41,646 bases of DNA. Origin: Mycolicibacterium chlorophenolicum. GTDB lineage: Bacteria; Actinomycetota; Actinomycetes; Mycobacteriales; Mycobacteriaceae. Below are positions 25,839-33,532 of the stretch, one piece after another. The position numbers and the translations under genes are program-made. The stretch spans positions 1-41,646 of the forward strand of contig NZ_JYNL01000005.1 in assembly GCF_001044235.1 (NCBI RefSeq). Reading direction: 5' to 3'. Below the pieces are notes generated by a model. It was not told the origin of the DNA and made no database searches. It was given only the letters and a program-made list of their open reading frames with translations. The first letter of the stretch is position 1. Every line of letters begins with the position of its first letter.

Positions 25839-26594
25839 ATGAACTCCATGAGCAACACATCAGTGCCCTCGGGTGAGGATGCGCGAGGCTACCGGGCGCT
25901 CGTGGTCGATGACGAGGCCGCGCTGGCTGAGGTGGTGGCCAGCTACCTGAATCGCGAGCACTTCACCACCCGCATCGTCGACAACGGTCCCGATGCTGTG
26001 GCCGTGGCCCGCGACTTCGACCCCGACGTGGTGATCCTCGACCTCGGTCTGCCCGGTATGGACGGGTTAGAAGTGTGCCGCCAGCTGCGCACCTTCTCCG
26101 ACGCCTACGTGGTCATGCTCACCGCCCGCGACACCGAAATGGACACCATCGTGGGACTCACTGTCGGCGCCGACGATTACGTCGCCAAACCCTTCAGCCC
26201 ACGCGAACTGGTGGCACGCATCCGCGCGATGCTGCGGCGCCCGCGCGCCACCCCCGAGCCCGAGAGCGACCGCGGCGGCGACTTACCGGCCCCGCTGTCG
26301 TTTGGGCCGTTGCGTATCGACGTGGCGGGCCGAGAGGTGTCTCTGGATGGTGAACCGATCCTGTTGACCCGCACCGAATTTGACATACTCGCCGCCCTGT
26401 CGGCGCGCCCGGGCGTGGTACTGAGCCGCCGCCAGTTGCTTGAGACCGTGCGCGAGGGGCCCTGGGTCGGTAACGAACACCTCGTTGATGTCCATATCGG
26501 CCATGTGCGACGCAAACTTGGCGACGATCCAGCCGCACCGCGTTACGTCATCACCGTTCGCGGCGTTGGATACCGCATGGGAAGCGGGCAGTGA
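25839..26594 (+). CDS. OmpR-family response regulator
   Basis: This 251-aa protein has a receiver domain (RALVVDDEAALAEVV; Asp in VVILDLGLPGMDG; VVMLTARD; VAKPFSPREL) and a C-terminal winged-helix domain ending RKLGDDPAAPRYVITVRGVG. Unlike the orphan regulator at 10039 the acidic pocket is intact. ATG 25839 or 25848 is possible; the ribosome site is weak. It overlaps the kinase gene by four bases and is divergent from the mmcO operon. I infer that it binds the 23-bp direct repeats at 25783 and 29786 and activates mmcO, the DUF305 gene and itself in response to copper or a related signal. Confidence 0.95.
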   Translation: MNSMSNTSVPSGEDARGYRALVVDDEAALAEVVASYLNREHFTTRIVDNGPDAVAVARDFDPDVVILDLGLPGMDGLEVCRQLRTFSDAYVVMLTARDTEMDTIVGLTVGADDYVAKPFSPRELVARIRAMLRRPRATPEPESDRGGDLPAPLSFGPLRIDVAGREVSLDGEPILLTRTEFDILAALSARPGVVLSRRQLLETVREGPWVGNEHLVDVHIGHVRRKLGDDPAAPRYVITVRGVGYRMGSGQ

Positions 26595-27751
26595 TGGCCA
26601 CGCCGATGCGTCGGCGGCCCGGCATCGGTATGCGGCTGCTGATCGCTCAAACCATGGTGTTGCTGGCCGGCGCCATCACCACCTGGGTGGTCGCCGCAAT
26701 CGTGGGGCCCCCGCTGTTTCGTGAACACCTACACCAAGCCGGCGTGGCTGCCGGTTCCGCCGAGGAGTTCCACGCCGACGAGGCCTACCAGTACGCCACC
26801 GCGCTATCGGTCGGCGGCGCGGTGGCCGTCTCGGCGTTGGTCGCGTTCGCTGTCAGCTGGTACGTCAGCCGCAGATTGCAGCGTTCCATCACTGAAGTGG
26901 CGTCGGCGGCCACCGCGGTCGCCGAGGGCCGCTATGGGATCCGGGTATCACCGCCGCACCTCGGTGAGGACTTCGACTCGCTGGCGCAAGCTTTCAACCA
27001 AATGGCAGCCCAGCTGCAGGCTGTCGACACCAGCCGGCGGCAGCTGTTCGCCGATCTTGCCCACGAAATACGCACTCCTGTATCGGTTTTGCAGGCCTAC
27101 ACCGAGGCCATCGAGGACGGTGTGCGGTCATTGACTCCCGACACCACCGCGATGCTGCGCGACCAGACTCAGCGCCTGGTGCGTTTCGCCGAGGACGTCG
27201 CCGCGCTGGCGCAGGCTGAGGAAAGCGCGACTTCGCTGGAGTTCGCCGACATCGACGTCGCCGAGCTGATCGCCAAGACGGCGGCCGCGCTGAGCGGGCG
27301 CTACCGCGCCAAGGCCGTGTCGTTGTCGACGCATCTGCCCACCACCGAGCTGCCGCCGCTGTGGGGCGATGAGCAGCGACTGTCCCAGGTACTGGCGAAC
27401 CTCCTCGACAACGCGCTACGGCACACACCGCCGCACGGGCGGGTCGACGTGCACGCCGACACCGATGGCACCAGACTCCTGCTGCGCGTCACCGACACTG
27501 GCGAGGGCATCGCCGCGGAGCACTTATCGCATGTGTTCGAACGGTTGTACCGCGCCGATGCGGCCCGCACCCGCGACCACGGGGGCTCCGGGCTCGGCCT
27601 GGCCATCGCCAAGGCGCTCGTTGAGGCACACGGCGGCCACATCAGCGCCACAAGTCGGGGTGCGGGGACCGGGACAACGTTCACCATCGCGCTTCCGCTG
27701 CAACGCAACGTGGCCTCAGCGCACGCCGGCACGGTTGAGCGGGCACTCTGA
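26591..27751 (+). CDS. Sensor histidine kinase
   Basis: This 386-aa membrane kinase has two hydrophobic segments (about 11-37 and 74-92) flanking a short outer loop of about 35 residues that contains LFREHLHQAG and AEEFHADEAYQ, with His/Glu that could bind metal; then HAMP, HisKA (FADLAHEIRTPVSVLQAYTE, phosphorylated His), and HATPase_c (NLLDNALRHT, DTGEGI, GGSGLGLAI). GTG 26591 and ATG 26594 both overlap the response regulator stop. The kinase is placed opposite mmcO. The signal is likely copper or periplasmic stress, inferred from neighbours and loop His residues. Confidence 0.95.
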   Translation: MMATPMRRRPGIGMRLLIAQTMVLLAGAITTWVVAAIVGPPLFREHLHQAGVAAGSAEEFHADEAYQYATALSVGGAVAVSALVAFAVSWYVSRRLQRSITEVASAATAVAEGRYGIRVSPPHLGEDFDSLAQAFNQMAAQLQAVDTSRRQLFADLAHEIRTPVSVLQAYTEAIEDGVRSLTPDTTAMLRDQTQRLVRFAEDVAALAQAEESATSLEFADIDVAELIAKTAAALSGRYRAKAVSLSTHLPTTELPPLWGDEQRLSQVLANLLDNALRHTPPHGRVDVHADTDGTRLLLRVTDTGEGIAAEHLSHVFERLYRADAARTRDHGGSGLGLAIAKALVEAHGGHISATSRGAGTGTTFTIALPLQRNVASAHAGTVERAL

Positions 27752-27789
27752 ACGTTCAAGCATCCAAAAGTGGTGGGCGGATGGAGTTC

Positions 27790-28749
27790 TCACACCCGCA
27801 GCAGCGCCTCCACGGTGGCGTGGGCAAGCTTCTCGCGGTCTACCGGACTGATCGGCGCCGTGTCCAGCAGCGCCCGTGCCGAGGCGTTGTCGGTGTAGGG
27901 ATAGTCGACCGAGAAGATCAGCCGGTCGATGCCGACCGTCGACAACGCGCATTGCAGCGGCGGGAAAGTGGTATAGCCACTGGTGGTGAACCAGACGTTG
28001 GTTTGGAAATACTGCGCGACCGGTTGGCGCAACTCGGTCATTGGGCTCAGCACAGTGTCGATGCGGGCCAGGGCGAACGGAATCATCTCCCCCATATGCC
28101 CCACGATGACCCGCAACTCTGGGAGGCGATCGAACACCCCCGTGCTGATCAACCGCAGGACATGTAGTGCGGTCTCGGCGTGCCAGCCCCAGCCGGCGGT
28201 GGCCAGCAGATCGGCCAGCACCGGCGGCAGTCCGCCGAAGTAGATCTGTGCCACCTGCGGCGGCGGAAACGACGGATGCAGATACAACGGCACGCCCAAA
28301 TCGGCTGCCGTAGACAGCAGCGGCGTGAAGTCCGGGTGATCGAGGAACCGGCCCTCGATAAGCCCGTTGATCATGGCGCCGCAAAAACCGAGAGTTCCCA
28401 CCGCTCGCTGCAGTTCGGTCGCCGCAGCCTGCGGATCGCGCATCGGCAGCGCGGCGAATCCCGCGAACCGATCCGGATGTGCCGCAATGACTTCGGCCAG
28501 ATCGTCGTTGGTTTGACGAACCACATCCACGGCTTGAGCTGCAGGCAGCGCTTCGGCGCCGGGCACCGTGTGGGACAACACCTGCATGTCGATGCCCGCG
28601 GCGTCCATGTCGGCGAGGCGGCCCGCGCCAAGGTCTTCCAGCTTGTCCTGGATTCGGGCCAGTTGAGGATGCTTGCGCAAGTTGGCCAGCGCTTCGGCCG
28701 GCTGCAGACCGGGATGGGCGTAGTGCTCTTCAATGGCGATGACCCGCAT
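27790..28749 (-). CDS. Amidohydrolase-2 (ACMSD-like TIM-barrel) protein
   Basis: This 319-aa metal-dependent hydrolase/decarboxylase-family protein begins MRVIAIEEHY. Typical motifs are IEEHYAH (start of barrel), LPLYLHPSFPPP-type strand with His (GVPLYLHPSF), IVGHMGEMIPF and FSVDYPYTDN near the C-terminus, which supply metal and acid-base residues. The family includes gamma-resorcylate decarboxylase and related aromatic decarboxylases; the substrate here is unknown. ATG 28749 has GAGGGAG six bases upstream; an ATG at 28770 does not. A copper-type palindrome (28777-28792) is 28 bases upstream, so it may belong to the CsoR/RicR regulon, unusual for this enzyme class. Confidence 0.85.
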   Translation of the reverse strand: MRVIAIEEHYAHPGLQPAEALANLRKHPQLARIQDKLEDLGAGRLADMDAAGIDMQVLSHTVPGAEALPAAQAVDVVRQTNDDLAEVIAAHPDRFAGFAALPMRDPQAAATELQRAVGTLGFCGAMINGLIEGRFLDHPDFTPLLSTAADLGVPLYLHPSFPPPQVAQIYFGGLPPVLADLLATAGWGWHAETALHVLRLISTGVFDRLPELRVIVGHMGEMIPFALARIDTVLSPMTELRQPVAQYFQTNVWFTTSGYTTFPPLQCALSTVGIDRLIFSVDYPYTDNASARALLDTAPISPVDREKLAHATVEALLRV

Positions 28750-28776
28750 ATCAACTCCCTCGGATTGCATGATCCC

Positions 28777-28792
28777 CTACCCGGTAGGGTAT
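28777..28792. promoter_or_regulatory. CsoR/RicR-type copper operator: amidohydrolase
   Basis: CTACCC-GGTA-GGGTAT, inverted repeat with a 4-bp spacer (the other two copies have 5). It lies 28 bases upstream of the amidohydrolase start. Confidence 0.65.
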
Positions 28793-28891
28793 CTGGGTTT
28801 CAAGGAGGTGGGTTCCCGTCGGCCCGTTTACACAAACGCGGTGCTGTCCGAGGCGCCGGGCGGCAACACCTGGGTCTCACCAAAGAGCGGT

Positions 28892-28923
28892 CCCCGTGCC
28901 GGAGGGACAACACCGGCACGGGG
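28892..28923. terminator. Strong GC hairpin 3' of the DUF305 gene
   Basis: CCCCGTGCCGG (28892-28902) and CCGGCACGGGG (28913-28923) form a perfect 11-bp stem with a 10-base loop. It lies 43 bases after the DUF305 stop on the minus strand. There is no T-tract, as is common for mycobacterial terminators. The surrounding 28793-28965 holds no supported gene. Confidence 0.6.
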
Positions 28924-28965
28924 ACACGGGGGAAAGTTCGCCGTCTGAGGTCGGCGGGCTCGGCC

Positions 28966-29631
28966 CTACAGTGAGCCGAGGATCTGCTGCATCGTGTCGA
29001 TTTCCTTCTGCTGAGAGGAGATGATCGCCCGCGCCATCTCGATTGCGGGCGCGAACTGACCGCTGTCGACCTCGGTTTGCGCCATAGTGATGGCGCCTTT
29101 GTGGTGTTCGGTCATCTGCGTCAGGAACAGCCGGCTGGCCTCGACACCTTGCGCGTCGCGCAGAGCGGTCATGTCTTGCTCAGACATCATGCCTCCGCCG
29201 CCGCTCATGTCTCCCATGTCATGTCCCGGCATGCCTGGCATGCCGCCGCCGGGCGACGTCGTGGCCATCCCCCAATCGGCCAACCAGCCCTGCATTTGTT
29301 GGATTTCGGGCCCTTGAGCCGCCTTGATCTGGTTGGCCAACGACACCACGCGCGGCTCGATGCCCTGCTTGGCCAGCAGCATGTCGCTCATCTCGATCGC
29401 CTGCTGATGGTGCGGGATCATTCCCTGCGCGAAGCTGGCGTCCGCGTCGTTGTGGGCTTGGGCCTGCGTGCCGCCACCGGCCGGCGCTGATGGTGCCGGC
29501 GTCGCCGCGGCCGAGGTCGTCATGGTCGCCATGTCATGCTCGCCCTGCGGATTGTCGCTGCTGCAGGCGCTCAACGCCACCGTGACCGCTGCCGCGGCCG
29601 CGGCGAGGGTAACGAACCGTTTGGTGTGCAC
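28966..29631 (-). CDS. DUF305 lipoprotein
   Basis: This protein of about 221 aa has a lipoprotein signal (LAAAAAAVTVALSACSS, lipobox LSAC), a low-complexity linker, and a DUF305 four-helix domain with the HHxxA-type motifs FAQGMIPHHQQAIEMSDMLL and MTEHHKGAITMAQTEV. Between the two halves lies a Met/Gly/His-rich loop (GGGMPGMPGHDMGDMSGGGG) like the one in MmcO, likely binding Cu(I). DUF305 proteins occur near copper resistance genes; function is probably metal binding in the cell wall. GTG 29631 has GGAAGGA upstream; ATG 29652 is an alternative. The 23-bp response regulator motif lies 155 bases upstream. Confidence 0.9.
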   Translation of the reverse strand: MHTKRFVTLAAAAAAVTVALSACSSDNPQGEHDMATMTTSAAATPAPSAPAGGGTQAQAHNDADASFAQGMIPHHQQAIEMSDMLLAKQGIEPRVVSLANQIKAAQGPEIQQMQGWLADWGMATTSPGGGMPGMPGHDMGDMSGGGGMMSEQDMTALRDAQGVEASRLFLTQMTEHHKGAITMAQTEVDSGQFAPAIEMARAIISSQQKEIDTMQQILGSL

Positions 29632-29785
29632 ACGAATTCCTTCCGTAGTCATCGGTGGTGATGCTTTGTCCCCGGTGGACGATGCGCCCGGCGGGCGAGC
29701 GCATGCCTGACATACCCGGCGATTGGCTGTCCACTCATCGGCTGCCAGCGTGGAGCCCAGACCTAAGGGTCGGCTCGTCATTCGA

Positions 29786-29808
29786 TGAAGAATCGGTAAA
29801 GACTGCCG
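29786..29808. promoter_or_regulatory. 23-bp direct-repeat motif upstream of DUF305
   Basis: TGAAGAATCGG followed by TAAAGACTGCCG: same orientation, 11-bp period and 19/23 identity to 25783-25805. It is a candidate site for the response regulator at 25839. The 356-bp gap 29632-29987 otherwise has only the copper box at 29957. Confidence 0.55.
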
Positions 29809-29956
29809 GCGGCGTCGCAACGCGATCAAGCCACTCATGTCGGAGCATGTCCGAGGTACGTCGAAGAATCGCCGCGGTCTGAGGGTTTCGGCCGCCCATA
29901 GTCGGGTGCGCGGACCGCACCTATCCGCACTTCAGCGGCCCCCGGGCGAGCCGCAT

Positions 29957-29973
29957 ATACCCTATAGGGGTAT
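29957..29973. promoter_or_regulatory. CsoR/RicR-type copper operator: alpha/beta hydrolase
   Basis: ATACCC-TATAG-GGGTAT, a perfect palindrome of the same form as 2347-2363, 14 bases upstream of ATG 29988. Confidence 0.75.
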
Positions 29974-29987
29974 TTCGGAGGGAACCG

Positions 29988-30782
29988 ATGTCTAGCGGCA
30001 GTGTTTACACGACCCCCGACGGGTCGACGATCGCCTACGAGCTCACCGGCCGGGGACGGCCCGTTGGTTATGCCCATGGAGTGTTGCTCAGCAGGGCGCG
30101 CGTGCGGCGCCTGGAGCTGTTCGACATAGATGCCGTTGCTGCCGGTCGCCGGCTGCTTACCTACGACCAGCGCGGGCATGGCCACTCCACCGGGCGCGCG
30201 GTCGCCGAGGATTACCGCTTCGAGCGCGCCGCCACCGATCTGCTGGGCGTACTCGAGGCCGCGGCGATCGATGAGCCCATTGACTTCGCCGGCTCATCCC
30301 TGGGTGCGGCGGCCGTGCTGTGCGCGGCCTTGGCCGCGCCGGAGCGGTTCGGCCGACTGGCACTGCTGATTCCGCCGGTTTCCTGGGAAGCAGGCCCGCG
30401 CCCGGCCCGCCAGTGGTACGCCGATACCGCGCGCCGCATAGACGAGATCGGCCCGGCGGTGTGGCGCAAAGAATGGGCGCAAGCTGCACCGTTGCCCATC
30501 TTCGCCGACTATCCGCAGGCGAAGTTCAGCCCGGATGTCCCCGACGAACTGCTCGCATCGGTGCTCCGCGGAGTCGGCCTGTCGGAGCTGCCCGACCCGG
30601 ACGCGCTGGCCGCGCTGCACCATCGCACGCTGATTTTGGCGTGGGACACCGATCCCCTGCATCCGGTGTCGACCGCGGCGCGCCTGCATGTGCTGATGCC
30701 CCACTCCACCTTGCACGTCGCCCGTTCGGTCGCAGACGTCAAGACGTGGACACAGCGAACCGCGGAGTTCTTTGGCGGCTGA
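29988..30782 (+). CDS. Alpha/beta hydrolase behind a copper operator
   Basis: This 264-aa cytosolic protein is an alpha/beta-hydrolase fold: oxyanion region GYAHGVLLS, TYDQRGHGHS, the nucleophile elbow FAGSSLGAAAV (Ser), and the acid strand TLILAWDTDPLHP. The usual catalytic His near the C-terminus (GH before a final helix) is not obvious; the matching place reads LHVARSVADVKTW, so it may be inactive or use a different His. Substrate unknown. ATG 29988 has CGGAGGG five bases upstream and a perfect copper-type palindrome directly before it. Confidence 0.85.
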   Translation: MSSGSVYTTPDGSTIAYELTGRGRPVGYAHGVLLSRARVRRLELFDIDAVAAGRRLLTYDQRGHGHSTGRAVAEDYRFERAATDLLGVLEAAAIDEPIDFAGSSLGAAAVLCAALAAPERFGRLALLIPPVSWEAGPRPARQWYADTARRIDEIGPAVWRKEWAQAAPLPIFADYPQAKFSPDVPDELLASVLRGVGLSELPDPDALAALHHRTLILAWDTDPLHPVSTAARLHVLMPHSTLHVARSVADVKTWTQRTAEFFGG

Positions 30783-30790
30783 CCTGACGC

Positions 30791-31894
30791 TTAGTAGCGG
30801 CGGGCGTTGTGGATCGGAGCGTTCGAGATGGGCGACACCTTCACCGGTGTGCCGTACGTCGAGGCGTGCACCATCATCCCGTCACCGATATAGATGCCCG
30901 CATGAGAGACATCGGAGTAGAACGTCACGATGTCACCGGGTTGCAGGTCCGAGACTGCGACCGGTTGACCTCCCTGCGCCAGCGCCTGACTCGAACGCGG
31001 CAGCGACTTGCCGTTCTGCAGGAACGCCCACTTGATCAGCCCCGAGCAGTCGAAGGCATCCGGACCCGTGGCGCCCCACGAATAGGGAGCACCCACCCGC
31101 GTCAATGCCGCCTGCACCACAGCCACTCCCTCGCCCGTCGGCGGTGCCGCAACGTCGCCCGGCGGCTGGCCGGGCATCGCGATAATCGCCGGGTCAGCCG
31201 GGGGCGGAACAGGCGGCAGTGGTGGAGGCGGCGGACCCGGATCGGCCAAGGCGGTGCGCTGATCGGGCGTCAGTGCGTCGTACTGTGCCTTCACCGCGGC
31301 GATCTGGCGCTGCAGCGCACTTTGCTTGGACTGCAGCTCGGCGCGCACCGCGGCCGCCTGCTCCGCAGCCGAACGCGCAGCGTCAGCCGATGCGGTTGAC
31401 GCCTGGGCCGCCATCACGGCCCGCTCGTTGGCTTTCTGGAAAGCCCGCATCTGGTCGGCCATCTCGGTGGCCATCGCCCGCTCGACCGAAAGCTGATCAA
31501 TCAGCTGCTGCGGAGAATCGGCGGAGAGCACCGCCGATACCCCGTCCGGGCGACCACCCATGTACATCGCCGCCGCGACCTTGTCGACGGCGCCCTGATA
31601 CTTGATCAGTTCCGCCTTGGCCGCTTCCAGTGCCGCCTCGTCGGCGGCCTTGCGGTCCTCGGCGTCCTTTTGCGCGGCAAGTTTGGCGTCCAAGTCCAAC
31701 TGCGCCGAGTGCATGGCCTCAGTGGTCTGTTCGGCCGTGCGGGATAACTCGTTAAGCCTGGCCAGCGCGTCGGTGGCCGGATCGGCGCTCACATTGCCGG
31801 CCACCATCGAGCCCAACACCGCCGCAGCCGCAAGCGCGCCACCAAGCCATCGCCCAAACGACGAACCCCTACGTGCTTTACGGTCGAGTTTCAA
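30791..31894 (-). CDS. ripC: RipC-like NlpC/P60 peptidoglycan hydrolase
   Basis: This 367-aa secreted protein has a signal peptide (to about 37), a coiled-coil region (about 38-205; starts ATDALARLNELSRTAEQTTE), a Pro-rich linker (PGPPPPPLPPVPPPAD) and a C-terminal NlpC/P60 domain with FDCSGLIKWAF (catalytic Cys), SDVSHAGIYIGDG (His) and MMVHASTYG. The order and key phrases match RipC (Rv2190c, 385 aa), which is activated by FtsEX at division sites. It lies tail to tail with the alpha/beta hydrolase gene. An imperfect BlaI-type box (31937) lies 43 bases upstream. Together with RipA and RipB copies it completes a Rip set on the island. Confidence 0.95.
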   Translation of the reverse strand: MKLDRKARRGSSFGRWLGGALAAAAVLGSMVAGNVSADPATDALARLNELSRTAEQTTEAMHSAQLDLDAKLAAQKDAEDRKAADEAALEAAKAELIKYQGAVDKVAAAMYMGGRPDGVSAVLSADSPQQLIDQLSVERAMATEMADQMRAFQKANERAVMAAQASTASADAARSAAEQAAAVRAELQSKQSALQRQIAAVKAQYDALTPDQRTALADPGPPPPPLPPVPPPADPAIIAMPGQPPGDVAAPPTGEGVAVVQAALTRVGAPYSWGATGPDAFDCSGLIKWAFLQNGKSLPRSSQALAQGGQPVAVSDLQPGDIVTFYSDVSHAGIYIGDGMMVHASTYGTPVKVSPISNAPIHNARRY

Positions 31895-31936
31895 AACGGA
31901 CGATCCTTAACTGCGATGGCCGAAGTCCGGTGAAAG

Positions 31937-31953
31937 TACGTAGGTCTCGAATA
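31937..31953. promoter_or_regulatory. Imperfect BlaI-type box: ripC-like gene
   Basis: TACGTA-GGTCT-CGAATA has one good half-site (TACGTA) and an ATA instead of GTA ending. It lies 43 bases upstream of the ripC-like start. It may be a weak site. Confidence 0.3.
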
Positions 31954-32033
31954 GGTTACGAAACGGACACGGAGTTGTCCATGCGGAGCGGGCAACTGGC
32001 GCAGCGCTTGCGGTCCCGTCCCTAGCGCACAGC

Positions 32034-32078
32034 GGCCCGCGACAGCGCTTCGCGGGCCGCGACAGCGCTTCGCGGGCC
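32034..32078. terminator. Tandem 20-bp repeat forming GC hairpins 3' of ripB
   Basis: The 20-bp unit GCGACAGCGCTTCGCGGGCC is repeated exactly at 32039-32058 and 32059-32078. The first copy with its flank forms GGCCCGCGA-cagcgct-TCGCGGGCC, a perfect 9-bp stem. It sits between the ripB stop (32219) and the ripC start, likely a double terminator or an insulator. The 324-bp gap 31895-32218 has no gene. Confidence 0.5.
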
Positions 32079-32218
32079 GTGGTGGCCTCACCGTTGTGGT
32101 GAAGTGTGTGCCGTCCCAACGGTGGCTGGGCGTGGCGACCCAATGCCGCGTTGCGTGTCCGAACACGCGTCGGGTCCGAATGCCGCACCAGTGATGGCTC
32201 GCCTCGCCGACTGTGCGC

Positions 32219-32935
32219 TCAGGACTCGATGATGCGCACCAGGTACGGCGACATGCCGGCGGTGCGCAGTGGATGAACGCCAACCTGGCCGTAGCTGCTG
32301 GCCGACTCCAGTACTTGACCGTTGCCGAGGTAGATGCCCACATGCTGGGTGCCGCCCGGCCCGTAGAAGATCAGGTCTCCACGCTTGGCTTGCGAGGGTG
32401 GAATCTTGCGGCCGGTGTTGTACTGGTCGCCGGAGAACTTGGGAATCAGCACCCCGACGCCGGCGAAGGAGAATTGGGTGAATCCCGAGCAGTCATAGCC
32501 CACGGTGTTCGCGCCGGAGTCCACGCCTAGCGACGGTCCGTTCGGCTTGCCACCGCCCCAGGAATAGGGAACACCGATCTGGGAGGCCCCGCGCCGGATC
32601 ACGTATTCGATCGCCTGGCTGCCCCTGACTCCCGTGAGGCGCCCGGGAACCGCGCTGGGCGGCACGGCGGTTTCGCCGCCGATCCCGAGGCTGCTGAGGA
32701 ACTTTCGGCCCAGCTCCATCGTCGTCTGCGTGGCGAGGCGGCTCACCTCGAGCGAAGCGTTGGCGATCGCGACCGGATCACCCGGCGCACCGGAACTGAC
32801 GATCTTCGGCAGCGTCGGATCCCACTGCGCGTCTCCCGGCTCCGCGGACGCGGGCGTGGCGAGTGTGGTCAGAACTAACAGCGCGCAGCAGGCTATCCCC
32901 ATCGCCCGGGTGAAGCGCAGATGCCTATGGCGCAT
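32219..32935 (-). CDS. ripB: RipB-like NlpC/P60 peptidoglycan endopeptidase
   Basis: This 238-aa secreted enzyme has a signal peptide (to about 32, ASAEPG), a short linker (WDPTLPKIVSSGAPGDPVAI) and an NlpC/P60 domain: GVPYSWGGG, YDCSGFTQFSF with the catalytic Cys, TQHVGIYLGNG with His, and VLESASSYG with the third residue. Length and layout match RipB (Rv1478, 241 aa), which lies next to ripA in M. tuberculosis; here the two are separated by 8 kb. It has no coiled-coil so should be constitutively active. ATG 32935 has GAGAGGG upstream. A long leader with tandem BlaI-type boxes precedes it. Confidence 0.95.
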   Translation of the reverse strand: MRHRHLRFTRAMGIACCALLVLTTLATPASAEPGDAQWDPTLPKIVSSGAPGDPVAIANASLEVSRLATQTTMELGRKFLSSLGIGGETAVPPSAVPGRLTGVRGSQAIEYVIRRGASQIGVPYSWGGGKPNGPSLGVDSGANTVGYDCSGFTQFSFAGVGVLIPKFSGDQYNTGRKIPPSQAKRGDLIFYGPGGTQHVGIYLGNGQVLESASSYGQVGVHPLRTAGMSPYLVRIIES

Positions 32936-32941
32936 GGACTT

Positions 32942-33193
32942 TCACCCTCTCCAGTCACAAGGCGTCTGACGACAGCTGCGGCGCGCCGCTATCCCGGCGG
33001 CCGAAACTCGCATCCCCGGTCGCGGCGTCGGTCGATCGTGCGCTGATCGCGAAGCGGTGGAAACGTTGCTGGCCTGCGGCTTACGGGTGCCCGGCGCATC
33101 GCGGCTCACCGCCGGACGCAACCTCCTTACGGCACCAAATGCTTCGGAGGTAGCCGGAAGCATCGACGCAGCGACGACATCAGCCCTTCCCAT
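32942..33193 (-). CDS. Possible upstream ORF in the ripB leader (83 aa)
   Basis: ATG 33193 is preceded by AAGGAG six bases upstream and the frame runs to TGA 32942, six bases before the ripB start. The product (MGRADVVAASMLPATSEAFG..., Arg/Ala/Pro-rich, two Cys near the end) does not resemble a folded domain or known family. The ribosome site and its tight spacing to ripB argue for a translated leader that could couple translation to ripB. It could equally be non-coding leader RNA. Confidence 0.35.
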   Translation of the reverse strand: MGRADVVAASMLPATSEAFGAVRRLRPAVSRDAPGTRKPQASNVSTASRSAHDRPTPRPGMRVSAAGIAARRSCRQTPCDWRG

Positions 33194-33397
33194 CGGAGAC
33201 TCCTTAACTGCGTAATCAGGCGCTGGGAAAGATCCGCGACGCTTTCAAAACAAGAGCCAGATGTGTTTTCCCACAACGCAACATACATCCCTTTCGCACC
33301 ATTAATAACGCTAGTCACACAATTGCAATCTTCGTAGTTAGCCCAGGACAACGCCTTTGATCAGGGCAAACGACCACCAAACCCGTGTTGAGACCGA
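33194..33397 (-). other. A+T-richer leader upstream of ripB
   Basis: Between the tandem boxes (33398-33429) and the upstream ORF lies about 200 bp that is visibly richer in A and T than the rest of the window. No gene is supported; a TTG frame (33351-33127) has no ribosome site. It could be a structured 5' leader. I searched for c-di-AMP (ydaO) riboswitch core motifs and did not find them. Confidence 0.3.
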
Positions 33398-33429
33398 TAC
33401 GTGAATCGCTAGTACTGAGAACCGCAGTA
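33398..33429. promoter_or_regulatory. Tandem BlaI-type operators: ripB leader promoter
   Basis: TACGTG-AATCG-CTAGTA (33398-33414) and TACTGA-GAACC-GCAGTA (33413-33429) overlap at GTAC with the same 15-bp offset as three other pairs. The nearest possible target is ripB on the minus strand, about 460 bp away. Confidence 0.6.
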
Positions 33430-33532
33430 CTGGGCCGAGCATCAGCGTCCCGACGGTTCTGCACCTGTTGGCAAGCTGGTGTACCGGACGGTGAGGCTTA
33501 GGCTCGGCACGGCGCTACATGGGCCGTTTGAG

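Noticed and set aside
28733..28948. Plus-strand 71-aa frame next to the copper box at 28777
   Set aside because: No suitable start after AGGAGG, no Cys or His cluster, and it runs through the strong hairpin; likely non-coding.
33127..33351. Minus-strand 74-aa frame in the ripB leader
   Set aside because: Starts with TTG without a ribosome site; sequence is unlike a folded protein.
33194..33397. Possible c-di-AMP (ydaO) riboswitch before ripB, by analogy with rpfA leaders
   Set aside because: The conserved core motifs of ydaO could not be found on either strand.
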